This document shows positions 38,901-49,018 of a stretch of DNA of 64,000 bases, piece by piece. The notes under the pieces were generated by a model. It made no database searches and had not been told where the DNA came from. It saw nothing but the letters and a program-made list of their open reading frames with translations. The translations under genes were made by a program, and so were the position numbers. Where the stretch lies: the NCBI RefSeq assembly GCF_001625305.1, contig NW_017803909.1:2483638-2547637 (forward strand), written 5' to 3'. Every line of letters begins with the position of its first letter. The first letter of the stretch is position 1. Source of the stretch: Branchiostoma belcheri (taxonomy: Eukaryota; Chordata; Leptocardii; Amphioxiformes; Branchiostomatidae).

Positions 38901-41088
38901 ATTACAGGAACTACCTTAATTTCGTCACAGAAGAGCTACAGAACCCGTTTGTGTAAGTTATTTTCTTCTTTACCTTACGAACAAATTTGCTATTGCTAAC
39001 TAATGTTGGTATCAGTAGATGAATAAGTGTGAAACTTTTGTCCGAATCAAAAATAGATTTTAAGACGCCAGGTTATCTCTTTTTTTCTTCAGAAATCTTC
39101 CAAGGGCCATCATCATTGGCCTGTCGCTGGTCACCACAGTCTATGTTTTGACCAATATCGCGTACTTCACCGTGTTGTCGCCGGTCCAGATGCTGGCTGC
39201 CCCCGCCGTAGCCGTCGTGAGTTTCTCTCGTATTCCTGAATCTCAATCATCCCTTTTATCATCTTGCATTTCTATATTTTTATGTTGGCTGTATGTTCTT
39301 TTACTAATCGAAATCTCTCAATGTAATAGCTTTCGAGGGTTTTCGTTATTTTGAATTGTTAACCGTTATTTCCCATGAAGACTTTCGGCGACCAGCTCCT
39401 CGGTGTGATGTCCTGGATCATTCCTGTGTCCGTGGCCCTGTCCTGCTTCGGAGGGGTCAATGGCTCTCTTTTCACTTCCGGAAGGTCAGTGATCACAGCA
39501 ACCAATGTAGCATCAATCAGAGGTTAACACGGATATTGTTGTTATAGCTGATGTACATCTGAAACCGTACATCTTTGAGGACGTTTTTCTAGAATGCGTA
39601 CATCGTCAGATTGTCAGTCATTGCAGCGTTGTTGACGTTTTACAGGTTGTTCTTTGTGGGAGCACGTGAAGGCCATCTCCCCGACGTTATGGCGATGATC
39701 CACACGCGGAGCCTGTCTCCAGTGCCGGCTCTTATCTTCACGGTGAGGATACCCATCCATATCTTGTTATTCATTGCCTGCACTCTTGAATCACAAGACA
39801 GTAAAAAACCACTATTTTCCGTTGGACTTTTGGTAAAATTTCCGAAGTGGTAATAAAAGATGGCTTTGTTCCCTTTTAGTGCACGTTGTCGGTGATCATG
39901 TTGGTATCAGACGACATCTTCGTCCTGATCAACTACGTCAGCTACATCTGGTACCTGTGGTTCGGCATCGCCACTGTCGGCATGATAATGCTGAGGTACC
40001 GCAGACCCGACATGCCCAGACCGTACAAGGTAGGCGGACAAGTTGTTACGTACGGCTGTAGAAAATATTGTACTCAATGATGTCAACACGGTGTTTTCAG
40101 TTTTGACTGGGCTGTTTGCACAAAGTTCTTTGTTGTTTCACAGAAAATGTTAATCGTATCAATGTTGTCTCCGTAGGTTCCATTGGCCCTCCCAATCATC
40201 TTCCTGCTCGTCTGCATCTTCCTGGTGGTCTTCTCATTCGTACAAATCCCGTACGAATGCCTCTTCGGCACCATCATCATGTTATCGGGCATCCCCTTCT
40301 ACTTTGTCGGGGTTTACTGGGAGGACAAACCGAAGTTCCTGACAAATTTCCTCGGTAAGTTTCTGAAGACGTGTGTCACCATCATGCCTTAGGGTATGAT
40401 GTAGGTTGTAACACCATAGATGATCATAACACATGTTAACACCACATGTCATCTAACCCATTTGAAAACCTTACCACTAACCCTGTTTTCTTCCAACGTT
40501 AACAACATTAATCATCCCCAAAGTATCTCATTTGTTTCAGCTGCCACATCACGTTTGGCTCGTTGAAAATAGATTCTTTGCCTGTGGATGTGAATGTGCA
40601 AAGTGTTTTGTACTGAAATGGTAACCATGCTGTTGTCACGCATAGGAGTAAACTCATGCTTGAAGTTAAGTTTAAAATATTGTTATTGCATAGTATCAAT
40701 ACTACCCACTCGGGCTAGGTAAACAAACATGCACGCGGCGCTTTGCCTTACCAATACAACGTTTAGGGTACGCATTTCATATCAAATCACTATTTGTAGT
40801 GGTCCTAACATCCAATACTGCTTTTCATGGTCTAACCCCTATCTAATCCTACAAGTTCCATGTAGTTTCACAGAGCATGGATATTGCCCTGCAGTGGATG
40901 GAGAGCATGGATGCATTCACAACATGGGTGGTATGCTCAAAGTTTGCTGTGCGTGTGTTCTCCCTTTACCACTGGTATCGCAAGCAAAAGTTACTCACCT
41001 TCTATCTACACACGTTTTTCTTGCAGAGTCCTTCACATACTACTGCCAGATGACGCTAAGCGTCGTGCCGCAGCACACCTACGGCTGA
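35942..41088 (+). CDS. LAT-type amino-acid transporter, gene 3, with TM3-side insertion
   Basis: Ten exons: 35942-36509, 38377-38502, 38669-38774, 38908-38952, 39093-39216, 39381-39484, 39646-39742, 39880-40029, 40177-40354, 41027-41088 (1560 nt, 519 aa). Splice phases match genes 1 and 2. This is a 12-TM SLC7 light chain closest in motif to vertebrate LAT1/LAT2. GSGIF is at 52-56, TM6 FAYGGW ends at Trp267, the exon 4 core is NYLNFVTEE, and Cys174 in the extracellular loop is the expected heavy-chain disulfide partner. Residues 113-135 (36278-36346) form an extra segment with Cys118, Cys122 and Cys131, placed between PKSGGDY...EAFG and TM3, on the cytosolic side by LeuT topology. Neither paralogue has it. 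The acidic N-terminus (DGDGEE) is longer than in gene 2. The last exon has an alternative at 41510-41565. The first canonical AATAAA downstream is at 43455. Confidence 0.93.
36510..38376. other. Intron 1 of gene 3, no gene seen
   Basis: 1.87 kb between coding exons 1 and 2. Short open frames only, with no supported exon or RNA gene. Confidence 0.65.
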
Positions 41089-41509
41089 GGAAGAACGCCA
41101 AGACCGGCACAGAAGAAGCTCAAGTCGCTACAAAATGGCCGATTATTTTTGGGTGACGGTGGTGTTGTGTTGTTCTCAATCTGTGTCCTTTGTGAGAAGT
41201 TCGTCGCTTGTAGCTTCCTGTAACTGTTTGTTCTTCTCAGTATCTGCTTGTCTGCTGTGGCGATTGCTTTGAAGCTGGAGGAGATGCACATGTTTTAACC
41301 GCATCTCCAGTTGTTGCTTTAATTGTGAATTTTCCTCCTCTCATAAAGATGTAGTGTTCTGTTGGCTGTATCGAGGAGACATTGTTAATGTGTCTCATCT
41401 CGTTTCCGCCAAACTGCCAAAGCTTTTATTGCAATAATACTGTATAAACAGTGTCGCTGTTACTTTCGTTATGCACATGTAACTACTCCAGTACGTTCTC
41501 TCTTTTCAG

Positions 41510-41565
41510 ACTCTGTTACAAAATACTGCCAGCTCACCCTTAATATAATACCACTGCCCAACTGA
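41510..41565 (+). CDS. Alternative terminal exon of gene 3
   Basis: After the acceptor TCTTTTCAG the sequence reads, in the phase left by exon 9 (ending 40354), Asp-Ser-Val-Thr-Lys-Tyr-Cys-Gln-Leu-Thr-Leu and on to a TGA at 41563. It parallels the regular last exon, which reads [11 protein letters not shown] in the same phase. The two exons share the YCQxTL core and similar length (18 versus 20 residues). It therefore looks like a tandem duplicate exon giving an alternative cytosolic C-terminus (517 aa protein). Transcript use is not shown. Confidence 0.75.
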
Positions 41566-43454
41566 GCTGTTCCGAGCACTCTGGCATGACGGCTTCTCTT
41601 CATGGTAGAGTTGTCTGCAGCGCCTTTCTTCATCTTAGCGACTTCATGGAGTATTGCACCATAAGTCGCATAACTGCTCTGCCTACTACATACAAGTACC
41701 TCGAAGTACCCAGAAAAAAACTCAACAGCAAAACCTAGTCGCTACATAATGTTTGGTAGATAGTGTGTACATGTAGTATCTGATGGATTTACGGTGCTAC
41801 CTCACTAGGGTATTTATTGGTCATGAAAATTGCTTCAAGAATTCTTTGAAAATATTTGTTCGACAAATCCTAAATGGTGGTATCTGCACGATTTGCTCTA
41901 CAAAATGCATATTTCCTACACACTTTGAGTAAAGTGAAGTAACTTAAACGCCAAAATGCTATTTTACGTTTTATGAACTTATATCAGATATGACAACACG
42001 TATTGTAGTCTAAGCTTTAGCTGTAGCAAACTAGTAGGAAAATTCAAATGTACTTGTTCTTAACTTTTTAGATTTCGATGTGTTCAAGAAACGTTACTTT
42101 AAAACGTTTTAAGTAGATGACATGGACTATTTATTTCCTGCATCATCACATTTTATACCCCAAATATTAATGATAGTTGAAGAAATATGACGGGAGTAGT
42201 ACATTACGTCATTGAATACTATATGGACCAACAAAAATGAATTTGGGAACATTTTGAATTATCGAAGGCCTCTATTTCAAACCTAAAATGTTACCACATG
42301 TAAATAATTGCTTTAAAAATCTTCAGAAAGAAGAGTTTGATATGAATTTTTATTCGAGTTTACTTTTAGATATTAGGTATAGCAAGGAAATATTGGGCAT
42401 CTGGTTGGGCATCACATGGTATTCTGTTGAAAAGGAAAAGCATCCAAAGTTATAGGAATATTATGTCAACTACTTGTGCCGGAATGCTAATGCCTTACTT
42501 AAATTGTATAGCTTTAAGTTATGTCTTCCCTATGGATTGCCAACTTGAAACTGATAACGAAAATTTGTGTACGGCTTTTAACTTTTGTTTGTTAGCACCA
42601 TATAAATGAAATGTGAATATATTGTTATTTCCAAGCAGATGGGTGGTGGTAGATCCGTTTTGGATGTCATAGTTGGGTAGGGTTAAAGAATCTAAGTCAT
42701 CCGATAAAATATAGACCCCGTAACATCTGGCTATAAAATCGGATATAATCGATTTTGATGACTTGGACAGGATGATACATGTATGTATTTTAAGTCCAAG
42801 GGTTTCACGTGATATTCACGTGATATTCACGCGACATCTCAACTGAATCTCGCGTAAATGTACGAGACTCTACTATGCCTGCTTAATGCGTTAACAGTGG
42901 CTGGCATTTGACATACTTACTTCTCTACTCGTATTTTCATCGCGTTTTGCCGCTGCGTTTATGATATATTATATATGTGTATAGAAGAACAACAGAAGTT
43001 GTGTACACAAGAAAACATTGCCTTGTCAAAGGAAGACTTATGCTGAGGTCACATTTCCAAACCGGGGCCCGGCCGGGCAGTCGTATGGAACGAAAAGTAT
43101 GATAGTAAAAGACAACAAAGCACAAAAAAGAGGAAAAACTAATAATGGGAACTATTTGCGTATATTCTTGATATAAATTGTTGATTTTTCGTTAATCGAC
43201 ACAGCCCGGCAGGGCACCGGTTTGGAAATGTGACCTCAGCATCACGGACGTTTGCACCCTTCCAACATATAGGTATTCAAGATGACGAATGGTAAATGTC
43301 TACACACCTTTATTTCACTATCCTTAGCTAGGAATGATCTTGTCTCTGCAATGTATCCGCAATGTCATTCAATACTGCTGCAAAAAAAATAAGCGCGTAT
43401 CTTAACTGTTAGCCTCAGGAAGAGCAATGTATATGTTGACTGGGAGCAACCGTC
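41566..43454. other. 3' flank of gene 3
   Basis: AT-rich sequence, probably partly 3' UTR, reaching the AATAAA at 43455. It contains a MITE-like element at 43040-43242 and a short ACGTGATATTC tandem at about 42808-42832. No gene seen. Confidence 0.55.
43040..43242. mobile_element. MITE with about 26-bp terminal inverted repeats
   Basis: The left end 43040-43065 (beginning ATGCTGAGGTCACATTTCC) is matched perfectly in reverse complement at 43217-43242, with imperfect pairing continuing into GC-rich GGCCCGGCCGGGC against GCCCGGCAGGGC. The total is about 203 bp with no coding capacity. No clear target-site duplication. The class cannot be assigned by eye. Confidence 0.8.
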
Positions 43455-43460
43455 AATAAA
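43455..43460 (+). other. Candidate poly(A) signal, gene 3
   Basis: AATAAA in the context CCGTCAATAAAGAAC. It is the first canonical hexamer after either terminal exon of gene 3 that I found. Confidence 0.45.
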
Positions 43461-44548
43461 GAACACGTTTCAAAATTCCGTCGTATGTTCGGTCGATGTT
43501 ATTTTGTTAAGGATACTTTTTATCTTATTCTAGAATGGCCCTAGACGGTTATGTGTGTGTTTTTGCTTTGTGTTTTTGCACGATTGTGGTGATATTGTGT
43601 GGTCAGGTCTTGTTTTTCATAGCTTCTGCCACATGGAAGTGTGTGAATATCGCTGTACCAGTGATATCTCACTAAATGATTTTATTGCTGAACTACATTT
43701 AATGTAAAAAAAAAAACTTTAATACAAAAATCGGGGGTAACATGGTATCGAAAATACCTTGATATCCAACTCTTCAGTTTTTCTACAAAAGTATACACCA
43801 TCTAATAAATTGTATCTGCATCACACGCACATGATATTTCCCGAGTATACACGTATTGTACATATACATTCCGAATTCCGATTAGTATACCTCATTAAAA
43901 TATGTCCTTAATTAGCCCTGCAATTTTTGTTAGTGTCAGGCATTATAAGTAATATTGACACGCCAGGATACATACATTAGTAAATCAACATAGACAGAAG
44001 TAATGATACAGGTTGATGAAGTATGTTTTGTGAGTAAGCTTTGCTCTGCACTTTAGATTATCATAGCCTTATACAGTATATTTAAGTATACTTGTTACAT
44101 ACTGTTTATCAAACCATTATCATCCCAACAAGTTAACAACAGTAGTTTATGGATAAATATTATCATACACAATAGTCCGAAATATCAGACTCGAACATGT
44201 TGGTACTACAAATATACCGACACCCGTATATGTTCTGTTTAGATAATTGTACCAGTAGTTACTGTATATTACAGGTACTTTTGCAGCAGTAGCTAGGTTA
44301 TGTAGATACAGATATAGATACACTTGATCACACTAGCCTAACCAATTCTTAACATACGTACAATGGCTTTTCATTCAAGTGTTGTTTACAGTTCTACTTT
44401 ACATCGGTCGAGTGTATCTCCTTTGCCCATATACAGCTCTGTATAACATAATAACTAAGACCTATGAATTGTGTAAGTTTCCCTAGTGGCCAGTAATATA
44501 CAATTTTCTTTTCGATGTTGTTAAATATGGGTCTAATCAGACTGCTTG

Positions 44549-44554
44549 TTTATT
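44549..44554 (-). other. Candidate poly(A) signal of the distal tail unit
   Basis: TTTATT on the + strand gives AATAAA on the minus strand, about 150 nt beyond the stop of the distal tail exon. The equivalent site in the proximal unit (47563-47568) reads TATAAA. Confidence 0.45.
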
Positions 44555-44705
44555 GTGATGTTTACCTTCGTAGAAACATATTGTTTTTGCTCACTTTCTG
44601 CTAAAGCAGACACCGTGTGATGGATAGATTTCAAACAGAACAGTAGTTTTGGGGGGGCTAGACCATGTGAAGGTAAACATGCCTTTGCAAAGAATACCTT
44701 TCTAG

Positions 44706-45756
44706 TTAGATATAGAATATATCGGACTGAATCACTCTGGGGTCGCGAACTCTGGGGTTAGGCCGTGTAGGCTCAGTCTGCAGCCGACCACGTGGTTCAA
44801 GTTCCTCATTCTCTGGAAGGGCTCTTCCGCGAAAGGGCCTGGGTCGCGCCCCCTGGCGTAAATGCCGGTCTGATGCAGTGTGTCCTGGTGGAGGGTTTGC
44901 TGTGGTCCCCTCCCCAGACGTTCCCAGGTTCTGATATAGCGAAGGCTGTAGCTCCTGATAGCCGGATATCTACGATGAAGAAATAGATGGTTACTGTCAC
45001 GAGATACATTACCATAATACTGTACTACTATATTATAATACACTACCTCATGCTATACAGTTGTGGCAAAGGCTCTATACATACATACCAACTATATAGC
45101 TATGCCCACAGAGAATGCTATGGAGAAATACTGTATAGCTATACACATGTTGAAGTTGACGTTGAAAAGATGTTAACCATTGATAACATCAATCGGGTAC
45201 ATGTTTGATATGCCGTACAGTAAGGTACCTGTTGGATTGTATCAACGTAATCGTCCGTGTCGACAGTAGGACCTGCCAGCCGTGGGGTTTGACTCGGGGT
45301 CCTCACAGAGAGGCCATGGGCCACAGGCCTAGGGGTGTCGTACAGTGGCTGACTGATGCTTGGTGGATCGTTTGGGCCTCTTTGGTCGGGGGGCTGGAAC
45401 CAATGGAAAGATATTGAAACAATGTCAAATATATATATATAATTATATAGCATCAAAACATGTAAACGGGGATGGATAGATATCATCATTTTCTACGCAT
45501 TTCTTTAAAACAGGGACAACCTTTTTGCTTGTTTATCACAATCAAATACCTGTTGGATTGTATCATCGTACTCCATGTCGCTAGTATGACTTCCCATGCG
45601 TGGACGTTGGTACGGAGTACTCTTAGGGAAGTCTGGAGCCACAGGATCATAGTACAGGGGTTGGCTGATACTGAGTGAATCATCGTCGCCAACGTTTTGA
45701 TTGCTGGAAAACGTGTTTTCCGTGGCCACAATGGACGCTTGGATGGTGCTGCAAGA
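44706..45756 (-). CDS. Distal copy of the three tyrosine-motif tail exons
   Basis: Exons 45756-45550 (207 nt), 45393-45229 (165 nt) and 44969-44706 (264 nt, stop TAA) duplicate the last three exons of the TIR/pseudokinase gene at 48873-47835. All are phase 0, have intact splice sites and remain open. In the last exon several differences from the other copy are synonymous in the phase-0 frame (for example CCC/CCA, GTT/GTC, GGA/GGC), which supports that frame. Because the exons are symmetrical, a transcript could skip the proximal last exon and add these modules. Alternatively this is a separate allele placed twice by the assembler, since a 20-N gap lies between the units. Confidence 0.7.
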
Positions 45757-45888
45757 CTGGTAGACAAATAAAAAGGTATAGAATGTCATTCAAATTCATT
45801 ATCGTTCTATATTATTCATTGCGCAATGAAAAGTATATGTAACGTAGTTAGAATGGACATATATGGATATTGTGGCAATTCAAATAGA

Positions 45889-46488
45889 ACTAGAAAGGCC
45901 AATATTTGCTTTGGAGCAAATACAGCGATGGGTTCACCACATTTTACGACATGGCAGGGAAAGAATGAGAAACACAAGGGAAAACAATGATTTACATTGA
46001 TATAACTATAATATGAAGTAAAATACAACTAAAACAACAGTTGGATAGCTATTCCCTACTTTATTGGTTAGGATTTTTAATTGCATAATGCAAACTGTTG
46101 ATTTTCAAAATAAAAAAAACGTGCATGCCCCGCATTCCAATGCTGGAGCAGGAAAGCTTGAAATACCTACCAAAACACTTGGAATACAGACATTCTGTCA
46201 GTATGGAAATGCTCTGTGCAGGTGTTAATCAAGTTAAATCCCAACAGCCAATCAGCAAGAAATGCTCTGTGCAGGAGGAAATGCTCTGTGCAGGTGTTAA
46301 TCAAGTTAAATCCCAACAGCCAATCAGCAAGAAGTATAGAGGAAAGCTGCATGCCTATTGGTTGATGCCCTGCATTCCATTGTGATGACTCATGCCCAAA
46401 CGTGGTAAACAAGGCACACTAACGACAGGTAATACATTTGCTATAACACAGCCAAAAAACTCAAATAAAACCATTCTAAAAAGCCTGC
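45889..46488. mobile_element. Dispersed repeat copy 1 (abuts the gap)
   Basis: This sequence matches the reverse complement of 59266-59784, from CTAGAAAGGCCAATATTTGC to the CAAATAAAACCATTCTAAAA end at the N gap. It has an internal 72-bp tandem duplication (start points 46205 and 46277) that copy 2 lacks. It encodes no recognisable protein. It is likely a non-autonomous element, and its edge defines the limit of the distal duplicated unit. Confidence 0.75.
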
Positions 46489-46508
46489 NNNNNNNNNNNN
46501 NNNNNNNN
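46489..46508. other. Assembly gap (20 N)
   Basis: Twenty N bases exactly between repeat copy 1 and the start of the proximal duplicated unit. This makes the duplication boundary uncertain. Confidence 0.99.
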
Positions 46509-49018
46509 TTCTAGAATGGCCCTAGACGGTTATATTTTATGATAGCTTTGTGTTTTTGCACGATTGGATATTGTGTGGTCAGGTCTTGTTTTACATAACG
46601 TTTGCGGCCTGCTACATGAAAGCGTTTGAATATCGCTGTTCCAGTGATATATGTCTCAAAATTATTTCTTTGTTGAAGAAATACATTTAATGTAAAAAGA
46701 AACTTAATACAAAGATCTGGCGGGGTAACATGGCATCCAAAACACCTTAATATCCAGCTCTTCAATTTGTCTACAAAAGTATACACCATCTAATACATCT
46801 GCATCACACACATGGGTATATCCTATATATATATATATATACACTCGTATCGTACATATACACACCGATCAATACATATCTCATTGAAATTAGCCCTGCA
46901 ATTTTTGTTAGTGTCAGGCATTGTAAGTAATATTGACACGCCAGGATACTTACATAGCAACACACCACAGACAAATGATACAGGCTGATGTAGTATGTTT
47001 TGTGAGTACGCTTTGCTCTGCACTCCAAATTATCATAGTCATATACATAGTCATATACAGTTTATCTGGTTGGATATCGCACATGATTGTATATTCTTTA
47101 TATTTGTTACACATTATTTATCAAACCATTATCATCCCAACAAGTTCACAACAGTAATTTATGGATAAATATTATCATACACAATAGTCCGAAATATCAG
47201 ACTTGAACATTTTGGTACTACAAATATACCGACACCCGGATATGTTCTGTTTAGATAATTGTAGTTACTGTATATATTACAGGTACTTTTACAGCAGTAG
47301 CTAGGTTATTTAGATACAGATATCACATTAGCCTAACCAATTCTTAACATACAATGGCTTTTCATTCTAGTGTTGTTTACAGTTCTACTTAACATCGGTC
47401 GAGTGTATCTCCTTTGCCCATATGCAGCTCTGTATAACATAATAACTAAGACCTATGAAATGCGTAAGTTTCCCTAGTGGCCAATAATACACAATTTTCT
47501 TTTTGCGTTTGCAGAAGTATGATGGAGACAGATGTCGATGTTGGGTCTAGTCAGACTGCTTGTTTATAGTGATGTTTTACCTTTGCTCAGTTTCTTCTCG
47601 AAACGAATTAAGTCAATGACCTGGACCAGACGTCTGTCACCATGGTAACTAGTGCTGTAACGGACACCCTGTGTTGTTGGGGTACATTATGTAGCGGGAT
47701 AGAGTTGGGGGAGCTGGTCACCATATCTTGTATATGTATATGAATATGAATGTAAGATTTAAAACAGAACAGTAGTTTTTGGGGGGCTAGACCATGTGAA
47801 GGTAAACATGCATTTGAAAACAATACCTTTCTAGTTAGATATAGAATATCTCGGACTGAATCACTCTGGGGTCGCGGACTCTTGGGTTAGGCCGTGTAGG
47901 CTCAGTCTGCAGCCGACCACGTGGTTCAAGTTCCTCATTCTCTGGAGGGGCTCTGCCGCGAAAGGGCCTGGGTCGCGCCCCCTGGCGTAAATGCCGGTCT
48001 GATGCAGTGTGTCCTGGTGGAGGGTTTGCTGTGGTCCCCTCCCCAGACGTTCCCAGGTTCTGATATAGCGAAGGCTGTAGCTCCTGATAGCCGGATCTCT
48101 ACGATGAAGAAATAGATGGTTACTGTCACGAGATACATTACCATAATACTGTACTACTATATGATAAGACACTACCTCATGCTATACAGTTGTGGCAAAG
48201 GCTCTATACATACATACCAACTATATAGCTATGCCCACAGAGAATGCTATGGATAAATACTGTATAGCTATACACATGTTGAAGAACAGTTGACGTTGAA
48301 AAGATGTTAACCATTGATAACATCAATCGGGTACATGTTTGATATGCCGTGTACAGTAAGGTACCTGTTGGATTGTATCAACGTAATCGTCCGTGTCGAC
48401 AGTAGGACCTGCCAGCCGTGGGGTTTGACTCGGGGTCCTCACAGAGAGGCCAGGGGCCACAGGCCTAGGGGTGTCGTACAGTGGCTGACTGATGCTTGGT
48501 GGATCGTTTGGGTCTCTTTGGACGGGCGACTGGAACCAATGGAACGATATCGAAACAATGTCAAATAGTATCAAAACATCTAAACGGGGATGGATAGATA
48601 TCATCATTTTCTACTCATATTTTAAATCAGGGACACAATGTTTGCTTGTTTATCACAATCAAATACCTGTTGGATTGTATCATCGTACTCCATGTCGCTA
48701 GTATGACTCTCCTTGCGTGGACGTTGGCACGGAGTACTCTTAGGGAAGTCTGCAGCCACAGGATCATAGTACAGGGGTTGGCTGATACTGAGTGAATCAT
48801 CGTCGCCAGTGCTTTGGTTGCTGGCAAACGTGTTTTCTGTGGCCACAATGGACGCTTGGCTGCTGCTGCAAGACTGGTAGATAAATAGAGAGATATAGAA
48901 ATCCGTCAAGGTAATTCAAATTACATTATTGTACTACATTTTTGATTGCGCAATAAAAATTATATGTAATGTAATCAGAATCGACATATATGAATATTGT
49001 GTCTGTTCAAGTAGAATT
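46509..49018. repeat. Segmental duplication, proximal unit
   Basis: Counterpart of 43528-45888. It starts directly after the gap with TTCTAGAATGGCCCTAGACGG and loses similarity near 49018. It carries the tail exons contiguous with the kinase exons of the TIR gene. Confidence 0.9.

Larger units (their letters stand above)
43528..45888. repeat. Segmental duplication, distal unit
   Basis: This unit matches 46509-49018 almost throughout, beginning with TTCTAGAATGGCCCTAGACGG and including three coding exons on the minus strand. It differs by scattered substitutions and several indels. The largest indel removes sequence equivalent to about 47590-47750 of the other unit. Its other edge is at 45888, where a dispersed repeat begins. 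Confidence 0.9.

Noticed and set aside
40541..40566. Possible extra short terminal exon of gene 3 after TTTGTTTCAG
   Set aside because: It would be in phase but gives only eight residues and lacks the YCQxTL core shared by the two better terminal exons.
48060..48098. Classical ITAM in the tail (YQEL then YQNL)
   Set aside because: The Tyr-to-Tyr distance is 8 residues, shorter than the usual ITAM spacing, so I call it only YxxL-type motifs.
47861..48172. 103-codon frame over the last tail exon (RSYSLRYIRTWERLGRG...)
   Set aside because: Splice phase from the preceding exon and synonymous differences between the two copies both favour another frame, which ends at 47835.
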